The notes under the pieces were generated by a model, which worked only from the letters and a program-made list of their open reading frames with translations, was not told where the DNA came from and ran no database searches. A program made the translations under genes and the position numbers. From Kitasatospora sp. NBC_01246 (GTDB taxonomy: Bacteria > Actinomycetota > Actinomycetes > Streptomycetales > Streptomycetaceae), in assembly GCF_036226505.1 (NCBI RefSeq), contig NZ_CP108484.1, positions 3,906,001 to 3,970,000 of the forward strand: a stretch of DNA of 64,000 bases. Direction: 5' to 3'. Positions 28,813 through 36,790 of this stretch are shown here, one piece after another (position 1 is the stretch's first letter; every line of letters starts with the position of its first letter).

Positions 28813-28844
28813 CTGAGCCCCCGGCGTTCGCGCCGGGGGCTCAG
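28813..28844 (+). terminator. clpC terminator
   Basis: Perfect 14-bp stem (CTGAGCCCCCGGCG and its complement) with a TTCG tetraloop, followed by TCCGTTTA. Confidence 0.9.
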
Positions 28845-28963
28845 TCCGTTTACGTGCCGTTACGAAAACTGTGATCCACCCCACGGGCTCGCAGGTGGGA
28901 GGCCTGGGCGGGCGGTGGTGCGAGTGCGACCCAGTAAGCAGGCATCTTTAATGCCAATGTTGT

Positions 28964-28976
28964 TGACGGATCGTCA
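28964..28976. promoter_or_regulatory. Palindrome TGACG-GAT-CGTCA before the M6 peptidase
   Basis: A perfect 5-bp dyad with 3-bp spacer, in an AT-richer stretch 154 nt before the peptidase start. It overlaps a TTGACG that could be a -35 hexamer, so it may be a repressor site. The region 28845-29129 holds no other gene. Confidence 0.4.
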
Positions 28977-29129
28977 GTTGATAGCGAGTCGCGGAGCATA
29001 GCGGTGTGGCCATGTAACGGTCAAGGTCTATCTTTTCCGTCCACGCTTGGATCAAATGTCGTCCACCTGTCTTTCATTGGTTTACCGGAAGGCCAAGAGC
29101 CGGACCGGTTTGGGGAGGACGTCACAACG

Positions 29130-31490
29130 TTGAAGATGACCAGGAAAGCCGCCGCGGCCGCCACGGCCGGGGCGGTCATAGCCGCTCTGGGCGCGGGTCT
29201 GTTCCCGAGCACGGCCCTCGCGGCCGGCTCGGCGCCCACGCCGAAGGACCCCGCTGACGCCGTTCAGTCGGTCAAGACGGACCACAACCTGCCGGGCCCG
29301 CTGACCGAGAAGGTCGAGGCCGAGCAGAAGGCCGCCACCGAGCAGCTGCTCGCCGGCACCGCGAAGGTCGAGGAGCACGGCGGTAGCTCCAGCATCAAGC
29401 TGGGCAAGGACAAGTACGTCGAGCTCGCCCGCGAGCGCACGGACAAGATCTTCACCATCCTGGTCGACTTCAGCGACCAGGTGGACAACACCACGAAGAC
29501 CCCGGACGGCAAGATCAAGTTCGGTGGGGACCCCGGTCCGCAGCACAACCAGATCGAGAAGCCCGACGCGGCGACCAACAACTCGACGCTCTGGCAGGCT
29601 GACTACAACCAGCAGCACTACCAGGACATGTACTTCAGCAAGACCCAGGACTCGCTGAAGACCTTCTACGAGAAGCAGTCCTCGGGCCGCTACTCCGTCG
29701 ACGGCCAGGTCACCGACTGGGTGAAGGTCCCGTGGAACGAGGCCCGTTACGGCTCGGACTACTGCGGCCAGCACGTCTGCAACAACGCGCAGGACCTGAT
29801 CCGCGACGGCATCAACGCCTGGGTCGCCGACCAGAAGGCCAAGGGCCAGACGGACGCTCAGATCAAGGCCACCATCGCGCAGTACGACCAGTGGGACCGG
29901 TACGACTTCGACCACGACGGCAACTTCAACGAGCCCGACGGTTACATCGACCACTTCCAGATCGTGCACGCCGGTGAGGACCAGTCGGCGGGCGGCGGCA
30001 AGCAGGGCGACAACGCGCTGTGGGCCCACCGCTCGTACGTCTACGGCACCCAGGCCGGCTCCACCGGCCCCGCCAACAACCTGCTCGGCGGCACCCCGGT
30101 CGGCTCCACCGGCATCTGGATCGGTGACTACACCATGCAGCCGGAGAACGGCGGCCTCGGTGTCTTCGCCCACGAGTACGGCCACGACCTCGGCCTGCCG
30201 GACCTGTACGACACCTCGGGCAGCGGGATCGACAACTCGGTCGGCTTCTGGTCGCTGATGTCCTCCGGCTCCTGGCTCGGCGAGGGCAAGAACTCGATCG
30301 GCGACATGCCGAACGACCTCGACGCCTGGAGCAAGCTCCAGCTCGGCTGGCTGAAGTACGACAAGGCCAAGGCCGGCACCGAGACGACTCACCACATCGG
30401 CCCGGTCGAGTACAACTCGAACCTGCCGCAGGCCCTGGTCGTCGACCTGCCGAAGAAGACCGTCACCACCGAGATCAACACCCCGTTCGCGGGTGCCAAC
30501 GAGTGGTGGAGCGGCAGCGCCGACGACCTCAACGTGTCGCTGGCCCGTGACGTCGACCTGACCGGCAAGACCAGCGCCGCGCTGACGGCCAAGGCCTGGT
30601 ACGACATCGAGCAGGACTTCGACTACGGCTACGCCGAGGTCTCCACCGACGGTGGCGCCAACTGGACCGCCCTGAACGGCACCTTCAACGGGGTCGCGAT
30701 CCCGAAGAACGCCGCCGACAAGGCCGGCCTGACCGGCAACTCGGGCAACAAGTGGGGCGACCTGTCGTTCTCGCTCGACGCCTACGCGGGTAAGGCCGTC
30801 AAGGTCCGCTTCCACTACACCACCGACGGCGGTCTGCACCTCAAGGGCCTGGCCCTGGACGACATCGCCATCGCCGCCAACGGCGCCACCGTCTTCACCG
30901 ACGGTGCCGAGAACGGCGACAACGGCTGGACGGCCAACGGCTTCTCCCGCATCACCGGCAAGTTCTCGAACGACTACGCGCAGTACTACATCGCCGAGAA
31001 CCGCCAGCACATCTCGTACGACCGGACCCTGAAGACCGGCCCGTACAACTTCGGCTTCTCCAACACCAAGCCGAACTGGGTGGAGCACTACCCCTACCAG
31101 GCCGGTCTGCTGATCTGGCTGTGGGACACCTCCCAGAGCGACAACAACGTCACCAACCACCCGGGTTCCGGCCTGATCCTCCCGGTCGACTCGCACCCGA
31201 CCCCGATCAAGTGGACCGACGGCACCCTGATGCGCCCGCGCATCCAGGGCTACGACTCGACCTTCGGCTCGCGCAAGGTCGACAGCCTGACCCTGCACAA
31301 GAGCGGCGTCGAGACGGTCGTCCCGAAGGCCAAGGGCGTCGACGAGTTCAGCGACCTCAAGTCGTACTGGTCGAAGGACAACCCGTACAGCAGCGTCATC
31401 GTCCCGAAGACCGGCACCAGCATCGAGGTCGAGAACGAGTCCTCGAACTACCTCGAGACCTGGATCCGCGTCCGCCCGGTCGACAACTGA
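29130..31490 (+). CDS. Secreted M6-family metallopeptidase (immune inhibitor A-like)
   Basis: I start at TTG 29130, which has GGGGAGGA about 10 nt upstream; ATG 29136 is the alternative. The 786-residue product has a Sec signal peptide (basic MTRK, then an Ala-rich core to ...TALAA), a propeptide, and a zinc site HEYGHDLGLPD (His348, Glu349, His352) followed by SVGFWSLMSSGSW, the immune-inhibitor-A arrangement. A C-terminal beta region (VFTDGAENGDNGW) looks like a carbohydrate- or protein-binding jelly roll. It is a broad extracellular protease that needs processing. The gene has a slightly lower GC third-position feel than its neighbours, as seen for exported proteins. Confidence 0.92.
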   Translation: MKMTRKAAAAATAGAVIAALGAGLFPSTALAAGSAPTPKDPADAVQSVKTDHNLPGPLTEKVEAEQKAATEQLLAGTAKVEEHGGSSSIKLGKDKYVELARERTDKIFTILVDFSDQVDNTTKTPDGKIKFGGDPGPQHNQIEKPDAATNNSTLWQADYNQQHYQDMYFSKTQDSLKTFYEKQSSGRYSVDGQVTDWVKVPWNEARYGSDYCGQHVCNNAQDLIRDGINAWVADQKAKGQTDAQIKATIAQYDQWDRYDFDHDGNFNEPDGYIDHFQIVHAGEDQSAGGGKQGDNALWAHRSYVYGTQAGSTGPANNLLGGTPVGSTGIWIGDYTMQPENGGLGVFAHEYGHDLGLPDLYDTSGSGIDNSVGFWSLMSSGSWLGEGKNSIGDMPNDLDAWSKLQLGWLKYDKAKAGTETTHHIGPVEYNSNLPQALVVDLPKKTVTTEINTPFAGANEWWSGSADDLNVSLARDVDLTGKTSAALTAKAWYDIEQDFDYGYAEVSTDGGANWTALNGTFNGVAIPKNAADKAGLTGNSGNKWGDLSFSLDAYAGKAVKVRFHYTTDGGLHLKGLALDDIAIAANGATVFTDGAENGDNGWTANGFSRITGKFSNDYAQYYIAENRQHISYDRTLKTGPYNFGFSNTKPNWVEHYPYQAGLLIWLWDTSQSDNNVTNHPGSGLILPVDSHPTPIKWTDGTLMRPRIQGYDSTFGSRKVDSLTLHKSGVETVVPKAKGVDEFSDLKSYWSKDNPYSSVIVPKTGTSIEVENESSNYLETWIRVRPVDN

Positions 31491-31538
31491 TCGAAACGAG
31501 CAGTGACGATCAGCCTCTGACCAGGCACTGATTCACCA

Positions 31539-31576
31539 GTCCGGCCCGTCCCCGCAGCTGCGGGGGCGGGCCGGAC
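31539..31576. terminator. Bidirectional terminator between M6 peptidase and aldolase genes
   Basis: An 18-bp stem with one G-T wobble closes a very small loop (AGCT region). It lies between convergent genes ending at 31490 and 31653. Confidence 0.85.
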
Positions 31577-31652
31577 GCTTGTCCGCGAGAGGTCCGCGCG
31601 GCCGCCGGAGTCCGCACGTCCGGCGGGGTCCGCGAGGCACTTCCGGTCGGAC

Positions 31653-32816
31653 CTACCGGTCCGGCAGCAGGGCGAGGAAGGCGTCCACCGCCTCGGTGAC
31701 GTCCTTCCCGGTCCACTCCAGCGCGTCCGCGGCCACCGTGACCTCCGTCATCGACAGCCCCGGCAGGCCCTGCTCGCGCCAGCCGCCGAACAGGGCCGTC
31801 CCCGACTCCTCCGCCAGCCGGAGTCCCGCGAGGTCCAGCTCCTGCGGGGGGTAGGGAAGCCAGAGCTGGAACTGATGGGTGTGCGGCGGGGCCGGGTGGA
31901 CCCGGGCGCCCGGAACGCCCGCGAACCCCTCGACGAGCGCCGCCGCGACCGTCCCGGCGTGCGCGACGTACTGCCCCAGGCGCGGCAGTTCGCGGTCCAG
32001 GCCGGCCAGCGCGGCGAGCGCCGCCGGCCACTGCTGGAACAGCTGGCCGCCGTAGCGGTGCCGCCAGGCCTTGGCGGTCCGCACGAAGCGGGCCCGGCCG
32101 GCCAGCGCGGCGCCGCTGATCCCGCCGAGCGTCTTGTAGAAGGAGACGTAGACCGAGTCGGCCTGGGCGGCGATCTCCGGCAGCGGGCGGTCGAAGTGCA
32201 CCACCGACTCCCAGATCCGGGCCCCGTCCAGGTGCAGCGCGGCGCCGTGCTCCTCCCGGACCACCGCGGCCACGGCCAGCAGGTCCGCCCAGGACGGCAG
32301 GACGAACCCGGCCTCGCGCAGCGGCAGCTCCAGGATCATCGCCGCGTACGGCTCGTCGAAGGCCCGCAGCTCAGCCACGGTGGGGAGCCGCGGCGCGACC
32401 GTGGGCCAGACGCTGCGCAGACCGCTGAGCCGCCCCAGCGCGTGCCGCTCGTGCAGTTCGGTGTGCCCGAGCGGGTGGGTCGCCACGGTCGGCAGCGCGG
32501 CGGCCTCGGCGTGGATCCGCAGCGCGACCTGCTGGGCCATCGTGCCGGTGGGGAAGAACGCGGCGTCCTCGGTGCCGAGCAGCTCGGCGACCCGGTTCTC
32601 CAGGGCCCGCACCACGCCGTCGCCGTACATGTCCGGCCGCCGGTCCAGGTCGTAGGCGCCCTCGCCCTCCTCGGCCAGGGCGGCGAGCCGCTCGCGCAGG
32701 CTTCGCGGCCGGGTGCCGGAGAGCAGCCGCTCGCAGCCGCGCAGCGCGGTGTACCGGCGCTCCTGGACGCCGGGCCCGCGGTCGGCTTCGGTCTCTTCGC
32801 TCCTGTTGGGATACAT
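31653..32816 (-). CDS. Threonine aldolase-like PLP enzyme (beta-eliminating lyase family)
   Basis: The 387-residue fold-type I PLP protein shows FFPTGTMAQQVALRIHAE, HPLGHTELHE, LELPLREAGFVLP, AALHLDGARIWES (PLP Asp) and the Schiff-base lysine in VSFYKTLGGISGAALAG. The order matches low-specificity threonine aldolases, which split threonine or related beta-hydroxy amino acids to glycine and an aldehyde. No ribosome site precedes the first ATG (32816), so the start is uncertain. The N-terminal ~45 residues are charged and less typical of the family. It is convergent with the M6 gene and divergent from the M23 gene. Confidence 0.82.
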   Translation of the reverse strand: MYPNRSEETEADRGPGVQERRYTALRGCERLLSGTRPRSLRERLAALAEEGEGAYDLDRRPDMYGDGVVRALENRVAELLGTEDAAFFPTGTMAQQVALRIHAEAAALPTVATHPLGHTELHERHALGRLSGLRSVWPTVAPRLPTVAELRAFDEPYAAMILELPLREAGFVLPSWADLLAVAAVVREEHGAALHLDGARIWESVVHFDRPLPEIAAQADSVYVSFYKTLGGISGAALAGRARFVRTAKAWRHRYGGQLFQQWPAALAALAGLDRELPRLGQYVAHAGTVAAALVEGFAGVPGARVHPAPPHTHQFQLWLPYPPQELDLAGLRLAEESGTALFGGWREQGLPGLSMTEVTVAADALEWTGKDVTEAVDAFLALLPDR

Positions 32817-33000
32817 GCGTCGATGGTCCCGCAGGGACGGCGCGGGGTCAGCGGTGCGGACACGACGGGCGCCGCGGGCCCGGCCGGAGCCCGGTGCCGG
32901 GTGGCACTGGTCACAAGCACCCCCCGTGGTACGAGCGGCGGTAGTAGCGCGACGCGGCGGGGCCCCGGAGACGCGGGCCGTGACCCTACTGTCGGATCAC

Positions 33001-33024
33001 ATGATCGTTACTCCGTCGGCTTGA
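33001..33024 (+). other. Possible leaderless leader peptide (7 codons) before the M23 gene
   Basis: TACTGT (32987-32992) is followed by 8 nt and ATG 33001, which opens MIVTPSA and a stop. If real, transcription starts at the ATG and leaves a ~150-nt structured leader before the peptidase. Two hairpins can be drawn: GTGACTAC/GTAG..TCAC (33042-33065 region) and CTCGGTG/CACC-GAG (33082-33103 region). Confidence 0.25.
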
Positions 33025-33172
33025 ATCTCCGGCCGGACGGTGACTACACGCCGTAGTACGTCACACCGTTTGGGAGTCCGCTCGGTGACGGTTACACCTG
33101 AGTGGTCCCTGCTCAGCACGCCCGAACGGGCTCGTTGCGCTGCCCCCGTACGTCCGTGAGGTCGAGCTACCG

Positions 33173-34123
33173 ATGTCTTCCGTCCCGCCCATGGGGCCGG
33201 CCCTGCGCCGCCTCGCCGCCGACGCGGCGAACCGGGCGGCCGCCTGGCAGCCCCGGCTCGGCCAGGCCGTCCGCACCCACGCCGCCCCGCTGCGCACGCT
33301 CACCGCGCCCCGCCACGTGCTCCCCGGGGGCCCGCTGCGGGCCGACCGGCACCGCACCGTCACCGCGATCGGCGCGAGCGCGGTGATACTGTCCGGCGCC
33401 CTGCTGGTCGCCGCCCCCGGCAGCGCCTCGGCGCAGACGGTCATACCCACCACCCCCGGCAGCTCCGCCTTCACCTCCTCGCCCGCCGCGGTGCCCGCCC
33501 CCACGCCGGTGCAGGTCGCCGGCCCGAGCGCCTACAAGCTGCCGCACGAGCACGGCTCGGCGCAGGAGTACGTGGCGGTCGCCGCCAACCTGCTGCCCCC
33601 GGAGCCGCCCGCCCCGGCCGCGCCGTCCGCCGACCAGGCTCCGGCCGCCGAGCCCGCCCCGGCTCCCGCTCCGGCTCCGGCCCCCGCACCCGCACCCGCT
33701 CCGGCCCCCGCGCCCGAGTGGTCCGCGCCGGTGCCGGGCGCGCCGACCAGCAACCCGTACGGCGTGGCCAACCCCGAGTACGCGGCCGGCTACCACACCG
33801 GCGTGGACTTCGCGGTGTCCCCGGGCACCGCCCTGCTGGCGGTCGGCAACGCCACCGTCGTGTCGGCCGGCTGGGACGGCGCCTACGGCAAGGAGGTCGT
33901 GCTGCGGCTGGCCGACGGGCGGTACGCGCAGTACGCGCACATGTCGTCGATCTCGGTGTCGGCGGGCGACCGGGTGTCGGCCGCCGAGCAGATCGGCCGC
34001 TCCGGGAACACCGGCAACTCGACCGGGCCCCACCTGCACTTCGAGATCCGCTCCAGCAACCACTACGGCGCGGTGGTCAACCCGATCGCCTACCTCTCCG
34101 GGCACGGGGTCACCGGCTTCTGA
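33173..34123 (+). CDS. Secreted M23-family peptidase (LytM-like endopeptidase)
   Basis: The 316-residue protein has an unusually long basic/Ala-rich N-region before a hydrophobic signal segment (~63-87, AIGASAVILSGALLVAAPGSASA). A Pro/Ala linker with an AP repeat (~140-182) leads to a C-terminal M23 domain with HTGVDF (His208, Asp212), ...YAQYAHMSSISVSAGDRV... and the HLHFE motif (His287, His289). M23 enzymes cut peptidoglycan cross-bridges. The ATG follows GAGGTCGAG loosely. Nothing in the ~170-nt leader matches the c-di-AMP riboswitch that controls related genes elsewhere. Confidence 0.9.
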   Translation: MSSVPPMGPALRRLAADAANRAAAWQPRLGQAVRTHAAPLRTLTAPRHVLPGGPLRADRHRTVTAIGASAVILSGALLVAAPGSASAQTVIPTTPGSSAFTSSPAAVPAPTPVQVAGPSAYKLPHEHGSAQEYVAVAANLLPPEPPAPAAPSADQAPAAEPAPAPAPAPAPAPAPAPAPAPEWSAPVPGAPTSNPYGVANPEYAAGYHTGVDFAVSPGTALLAVGNATVVSAGWDGAYGKEVVLRLADGRYAQYAHMSSISVSAGDRVSAAEQIGRSGNTGNSTGPHLHFEIRSSNHYGAVVNPIAYLSGHGVTGF

Positions 34124-34138
34124 GGCCGCGGCACACGA

Positions 34139-34177
34139 CGAGGGGCGGACCGGTCCACGCGACCGGTCCGCCCCTCG
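34139..34177. terminator. Bidirectional terminator between M23 and TetR genes
   Basis: Perfect 17-bp stem (arms 34139-34155 and 34161-34177) with loop CACGC, between convergent genes. Confidence 0.9.
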
Positions 34178-34204
34178 GGCGTTCGTGGGCGGGCGCCGGG
34201 CCGC

Positions 34205-34831
34205 TCAGACCCGGACCGGGGGGCTGATCAGGGCGCCGATCTCCAGCGCGACCCGCTGCGCGGCCGCCATCGCCTCCTCCACGGTGGCCACCGGTACGGC
34301 GTGCTCCGGAGCGTGCCCGGGCTCCTGGCACTCGGCGGCGTCCTGCTTGATCAGGAACAGGGCCGAGTTGATGGTGAACAGCGACATCGCGGCGCGCAGC
34401 CGGTCCTCGAAGGTGGCCTCCGGGCCGTGCACCAGCCGGACCATCGCGATCATGCGGTCCTTGAACTCCACCCCGGCGGGCGAGTCGCGCAGCGCGGGCT
34501 GGTTCTCGTGGAAGAAGCGCAGCAGCGGGGCCCGCTCCGACATGCCCGCCGCGAACCGGCGGATCAGCTCGTCGCGCAGCGCGGGCGTCCACTCCTGCTC
34601 GCGGCCCCAGGCGATGGTGTCGTCGATCGGCGCGGCCATGCTCTGCACGATGCCGTGGACGATGTCGTCCTTGGTCTTGAAGTGGTAGTAGAGCGCGGCC
34701 TTGGTGACGCCCAGGCGGTCGGCGATCTCGCGGAGCGAGGTCTGCTCGTACCCCTGTTCGGAGAAGAGCTCCAGTGCGACCGCGACGATACGGGCCCGGG
34801 TGTCGCTGCGGGGGCTGTGCGTCGTACCCAT
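34205..34831 (-). CDS. TetR-family transcriptional regulator
   Basis: I choose ATG 34831 (MGTTHSPRSDTRARI), which has GAGGCAGG upstream; ATG 34912 would add 27 residues with low-complexity Gln/Ser/Thr. The 208-residue form has a typical HTH: ARIVAVALELFSEQGYEQTSLREIADRLGVTKAALYYHFKTKDDI (in part). The ligand domain is unassigned. It is divergent from an MFS drug-type transporter, and a long inverted repeat sits between the two, so it most probably represses that transporter and itself. Confidence 0.9.
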   Translation of the reverse strand: MGTTHSPRSDTRARIVAVALELFSEQGYEQTSLREIADRLGVTKAALYYHFKTKDDIVHGIVQSMAAPIDDTIAWGREQEWTPALRDELIRRFAAGMSERAPLLRFFHENQPALRDSPAGVEFKDRMIAMVRLVHGPEATFEDRLRAAMSLFTINSALFLIKQDAAECQEPGHAPEHAVPVATVEEAMAAAQRVALEIGALISPPVRV

Positions 34832-34946
34832 GGCCTGCCTCGTTGACTGCGTCGGTGACTGCTGTGGCTGCGTCCGGCCGGCGCCGGTCGACACCTGCCC
34901 GTCCGAACTCATTCTCCCCGTTCCGGTGGTCGACCTGGAAACTGGC

Positions 34947-34976
34947 TTGACGACCGGCTAGTGCACAACTTACCGT
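34947..34976 (+). promoter_or_regulatory. Promoter of the MFS gene (TTGACG-N18-TACCGT)
   Basis: TTGACG at 34947-34952 and TACCGT at 34971-34976 have an 18-bp spacer. The expected start is near 34983, giving a leader of about 85 nt. Confidence 0.5.
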
Positions 34977-35000
34977 GCCGACGGTCCACAAACTAGCCGG
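34954..35000. promoter_or_regulatory. Inverted repeat CCGGCTAGT...ACTAGCCGG, probable TetR operator
   Basis: Perfect 9-bp arms at 34954-34962 and 34992-35000, 29 bp apart. The left arm lies between -35 and -10 of the MFS promoter, the right arm just past its start site. ACTTAC (34968-34973) and GTAAGT (35008-35013) form a second, nested pair. Confidence 0.5.
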
Positions 35001-35068
35001 GCGACAAGTAAGTAAGCCTTCCGCAGGCCAGATCGGTCGTCCGCCTCCAGTCCGGGAGACACCACCCC

Positions 35069-36676
35069 ATGTCACAACCCAAGGCCGCCACCCCGGCACC
35101 GGAAACGACGACGCCCGAGGAGCAGCAGTCGCGCTCCCCCCGGGAGATCCGCCTGGTCATGATCGGCCTGGTGGTCACCATGCTGCTGGCCATGCTCGAC
35201 AACCTGATCGTCGGCACCGCGATGCCGACGATCGTCGGCGACCTCGGCGGCGCCGAGCACCTGTCCTGGGTGGTGACCGCCTACACCCTGGCCACCGCCG
35301 CCTCCACCCCGATCTGGGGCAAGCTCGGCGACCTCTACGGCCGCAAGGGCATCTTCCTCACCTCGATCGTGATCTTCCTCGTGGGTTCGGCGCTGTCCGG
35401 CCTCTCGCAGAACATGAACGAGCTGATCGGCTTCCGCGCCCTCCAGGGCCTGGGCGCCGGCGGTCTGATGGTCGGCGTGATGTCGATCATGGGCGCGCTG
35501 GTCCCGCCGCGTGACCGCGGCAAGTACCAGGGCATGTTCGCCGCGGTGATGGCGCTCGCCACCATCGGCGGCCCCCTGGTCGGCGGCTTCATCACCGACC
35601 ACCTGAGCTGGCACTGGACCTTCTACATCAACCTGCCGCTCGGCGTGATCGCGCTCGCCGTCGTCGTGGTCACCCTGAAGCTGCCGAAGGTCCGCAGCAA
35701 GGCCCGCATCGACTACGTGGGCGCGCTCCTGCTCACCACCGGCATCACCGCGCTCACCCTGATCACCACCTGGGGCGGCCAGGAGTACGCCTGGGGCTCC
35801 AAGCAGATCCTGGGCCTGGGCGCGCTCGCCGCCGCCACGCTGATCGCCTTCTGCTACGTCGAGCAGCGGGTCGAGGAGCCGATGCTCCCGCTCGACCTGT
35901 TCAAGAACCTGAACTTCACCCTGGTCTCGCTGATCGGCTTCATCGTCGGCTTCGTGATGTTCGGCTCGACCGTCTTCCTGCCGCTCTACCAGCAGACCGT
36001 TCAGGGCGCCTCGGCGACCAACTCCGGCCTGCTGCTGATGCCGATGATGTTCGGCATGCTGGTCGTCTCGCTGGTGGTCGGCCAGGCGGTCACCAAGACC
36101 GGCAAGTACCGGATCTACCCGATCATCGGCACCATCGTGATGACCGGCGGCATGCTGCTGCTGTCCATGCTCTCCACCGACACCAGCAGCTTCGCCTCGG
36201 CCTGCTACATGGTGGTGCTCGGCGCCGGCATGGGCTTCCTGATGCAGATCACCATGCTGGTCGCGCAGAACAGCGTGGAGCTCAAGGACATGGGCGTGGC
36301 CAGCTCCACCGCCACGCTGTTCCGCACCATCGGCGGTTCCTTCGGTGTGGCGCTGTTCGGGGCCCTGTTCAACAACCGGGTGACCGAGACCATGAAGGAG
36401 CGGCTCGGCGACGCGGCCGCCAACGGCGGTGGCAAGGGCGACCCGAGCTCCCTGAGCCCGGCCGCGCTGCGGGCGCTGCCCGCCCCGGTCCAGGACGCGT
36501 ACCACCACGCCGTGGCCAACGGCATGCACACCGTCTTCCTCTGGGGCGCCGCGGCCGCGGTGATCTCGATCGCCGCGGCGGTGTTCCTGCGCGAGGTGCC
36601 GCTGCGCGGCGCTGGCTCGCCGGCGAAGGACGACGCCAAGGGCACCGAGCCCAACATCGAGGCCGTCGCGATCTGA
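35069..36676 (+). CDS. MFS efflux transporter, DHA2 (EmrB/QacA) type
   Basis: The 535-residue membrane protein has about 14 helices and the DHA2 motifs: LDNLIVGTAMPTIVGDLGGAEHLSWVVTAYTLATAASTPIWGKLGDLYGRKG (in part; motif A GKLGDLYGRK) and GALVPPRDRGKYQG, GPLVGGFITDHLSWHWTFYINLPLG (motif C region). It should export drugs or toxic metabolites with proton influx. The ATG is ~85 nt downstream of a clear promoter that overlaps the TetR operator. A short disordered N-terminus rich in Pro/Thr precedes helix 1. Confidence 0.94.
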   Translation: MSQPKAATPAPETTTPEEQQSRSPREIRLVMIGLVVTMLLAMLDNLIVGTAMPTIVGDLGGAEHLSWVVTAYTLATAASTPIWGKLGDLYGRKGIFLTSIVIFLVGSALSGLSQNMNELIGFRALQGLGAGGLMVGVMSIMGALVPPRDRGKYQGMFAAVMALATIGGPLVGGFITDHLSWHWTFYINLPLGVIALAVVVVTLKLPKVRSKARIDYVGALLLTTGITALTLITTWGGQEYAWGSKQILGLGALAAATLIAFCYVEQRVEEPMLPLDLFKNLNFTLVSLIGFIVGFVMFGSTVFLPLYQQTVQGASATNSGLLLMPMMFGMLVVSLVVGQAVTKTGKYRIYPIIGTIVMTGGMLLLSMLSTDTSSFASACYMVVLGAGMGFLMQITMLVAQNSVELKDMGVASSTATLFRTIGGSFGVALFGALFNNRVTETMKERLGDAAANGGGKGDPSSLSPAALRALPAPVQDAYHHAVANGMHTVFLWGAAAAVISIAAAVFLREVPLRGAGSPAKDDAKGTEPNIEAVAI

Positions 36677-36685
36677 CGCCCGGAG

Positions 36686-36714
36686 AGCCCCCCTCCCGCC
36701 CTGGGAGGGGGGCT
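36686..36714. terminator. Bidirectional terminator between MFS and mutY
   Basis: A 12-bp perfect stem (AGCCCCCCTCCC and complement, loop GCCCT) nested inside a second 9-bp pair (36678-36686 with 36721-36729). Confidence 0.85.
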
Positions 36715-36790
36715 TTCGCGTCTCCGGGCGCGGGTGGTTCCGGTCCGCCGTCCCGCAGGCCGCCAAGGGCCGCCACGGGCCGCCCCCGTG

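Noticed and set aside
33001..33172. c-di-AMP (ydaO-type) riboswitch before the M23 gene
   Set aside because: The conserved core boxes of that class are not found; only generic hairpins.
33640..33720. CCGGCTCCGGCT-type repeat as a structural DNA repeat
   Set aside because: It encodes the Pro/Ala linker of the M23 peptidase in frame.
34832..34912. 27-residue extension of the TetR protein
   Set aside because: Low-complexity Gln/Ser/Thr sequence with a poorly spaced SD; the HTH begins normally from ATG 34831.
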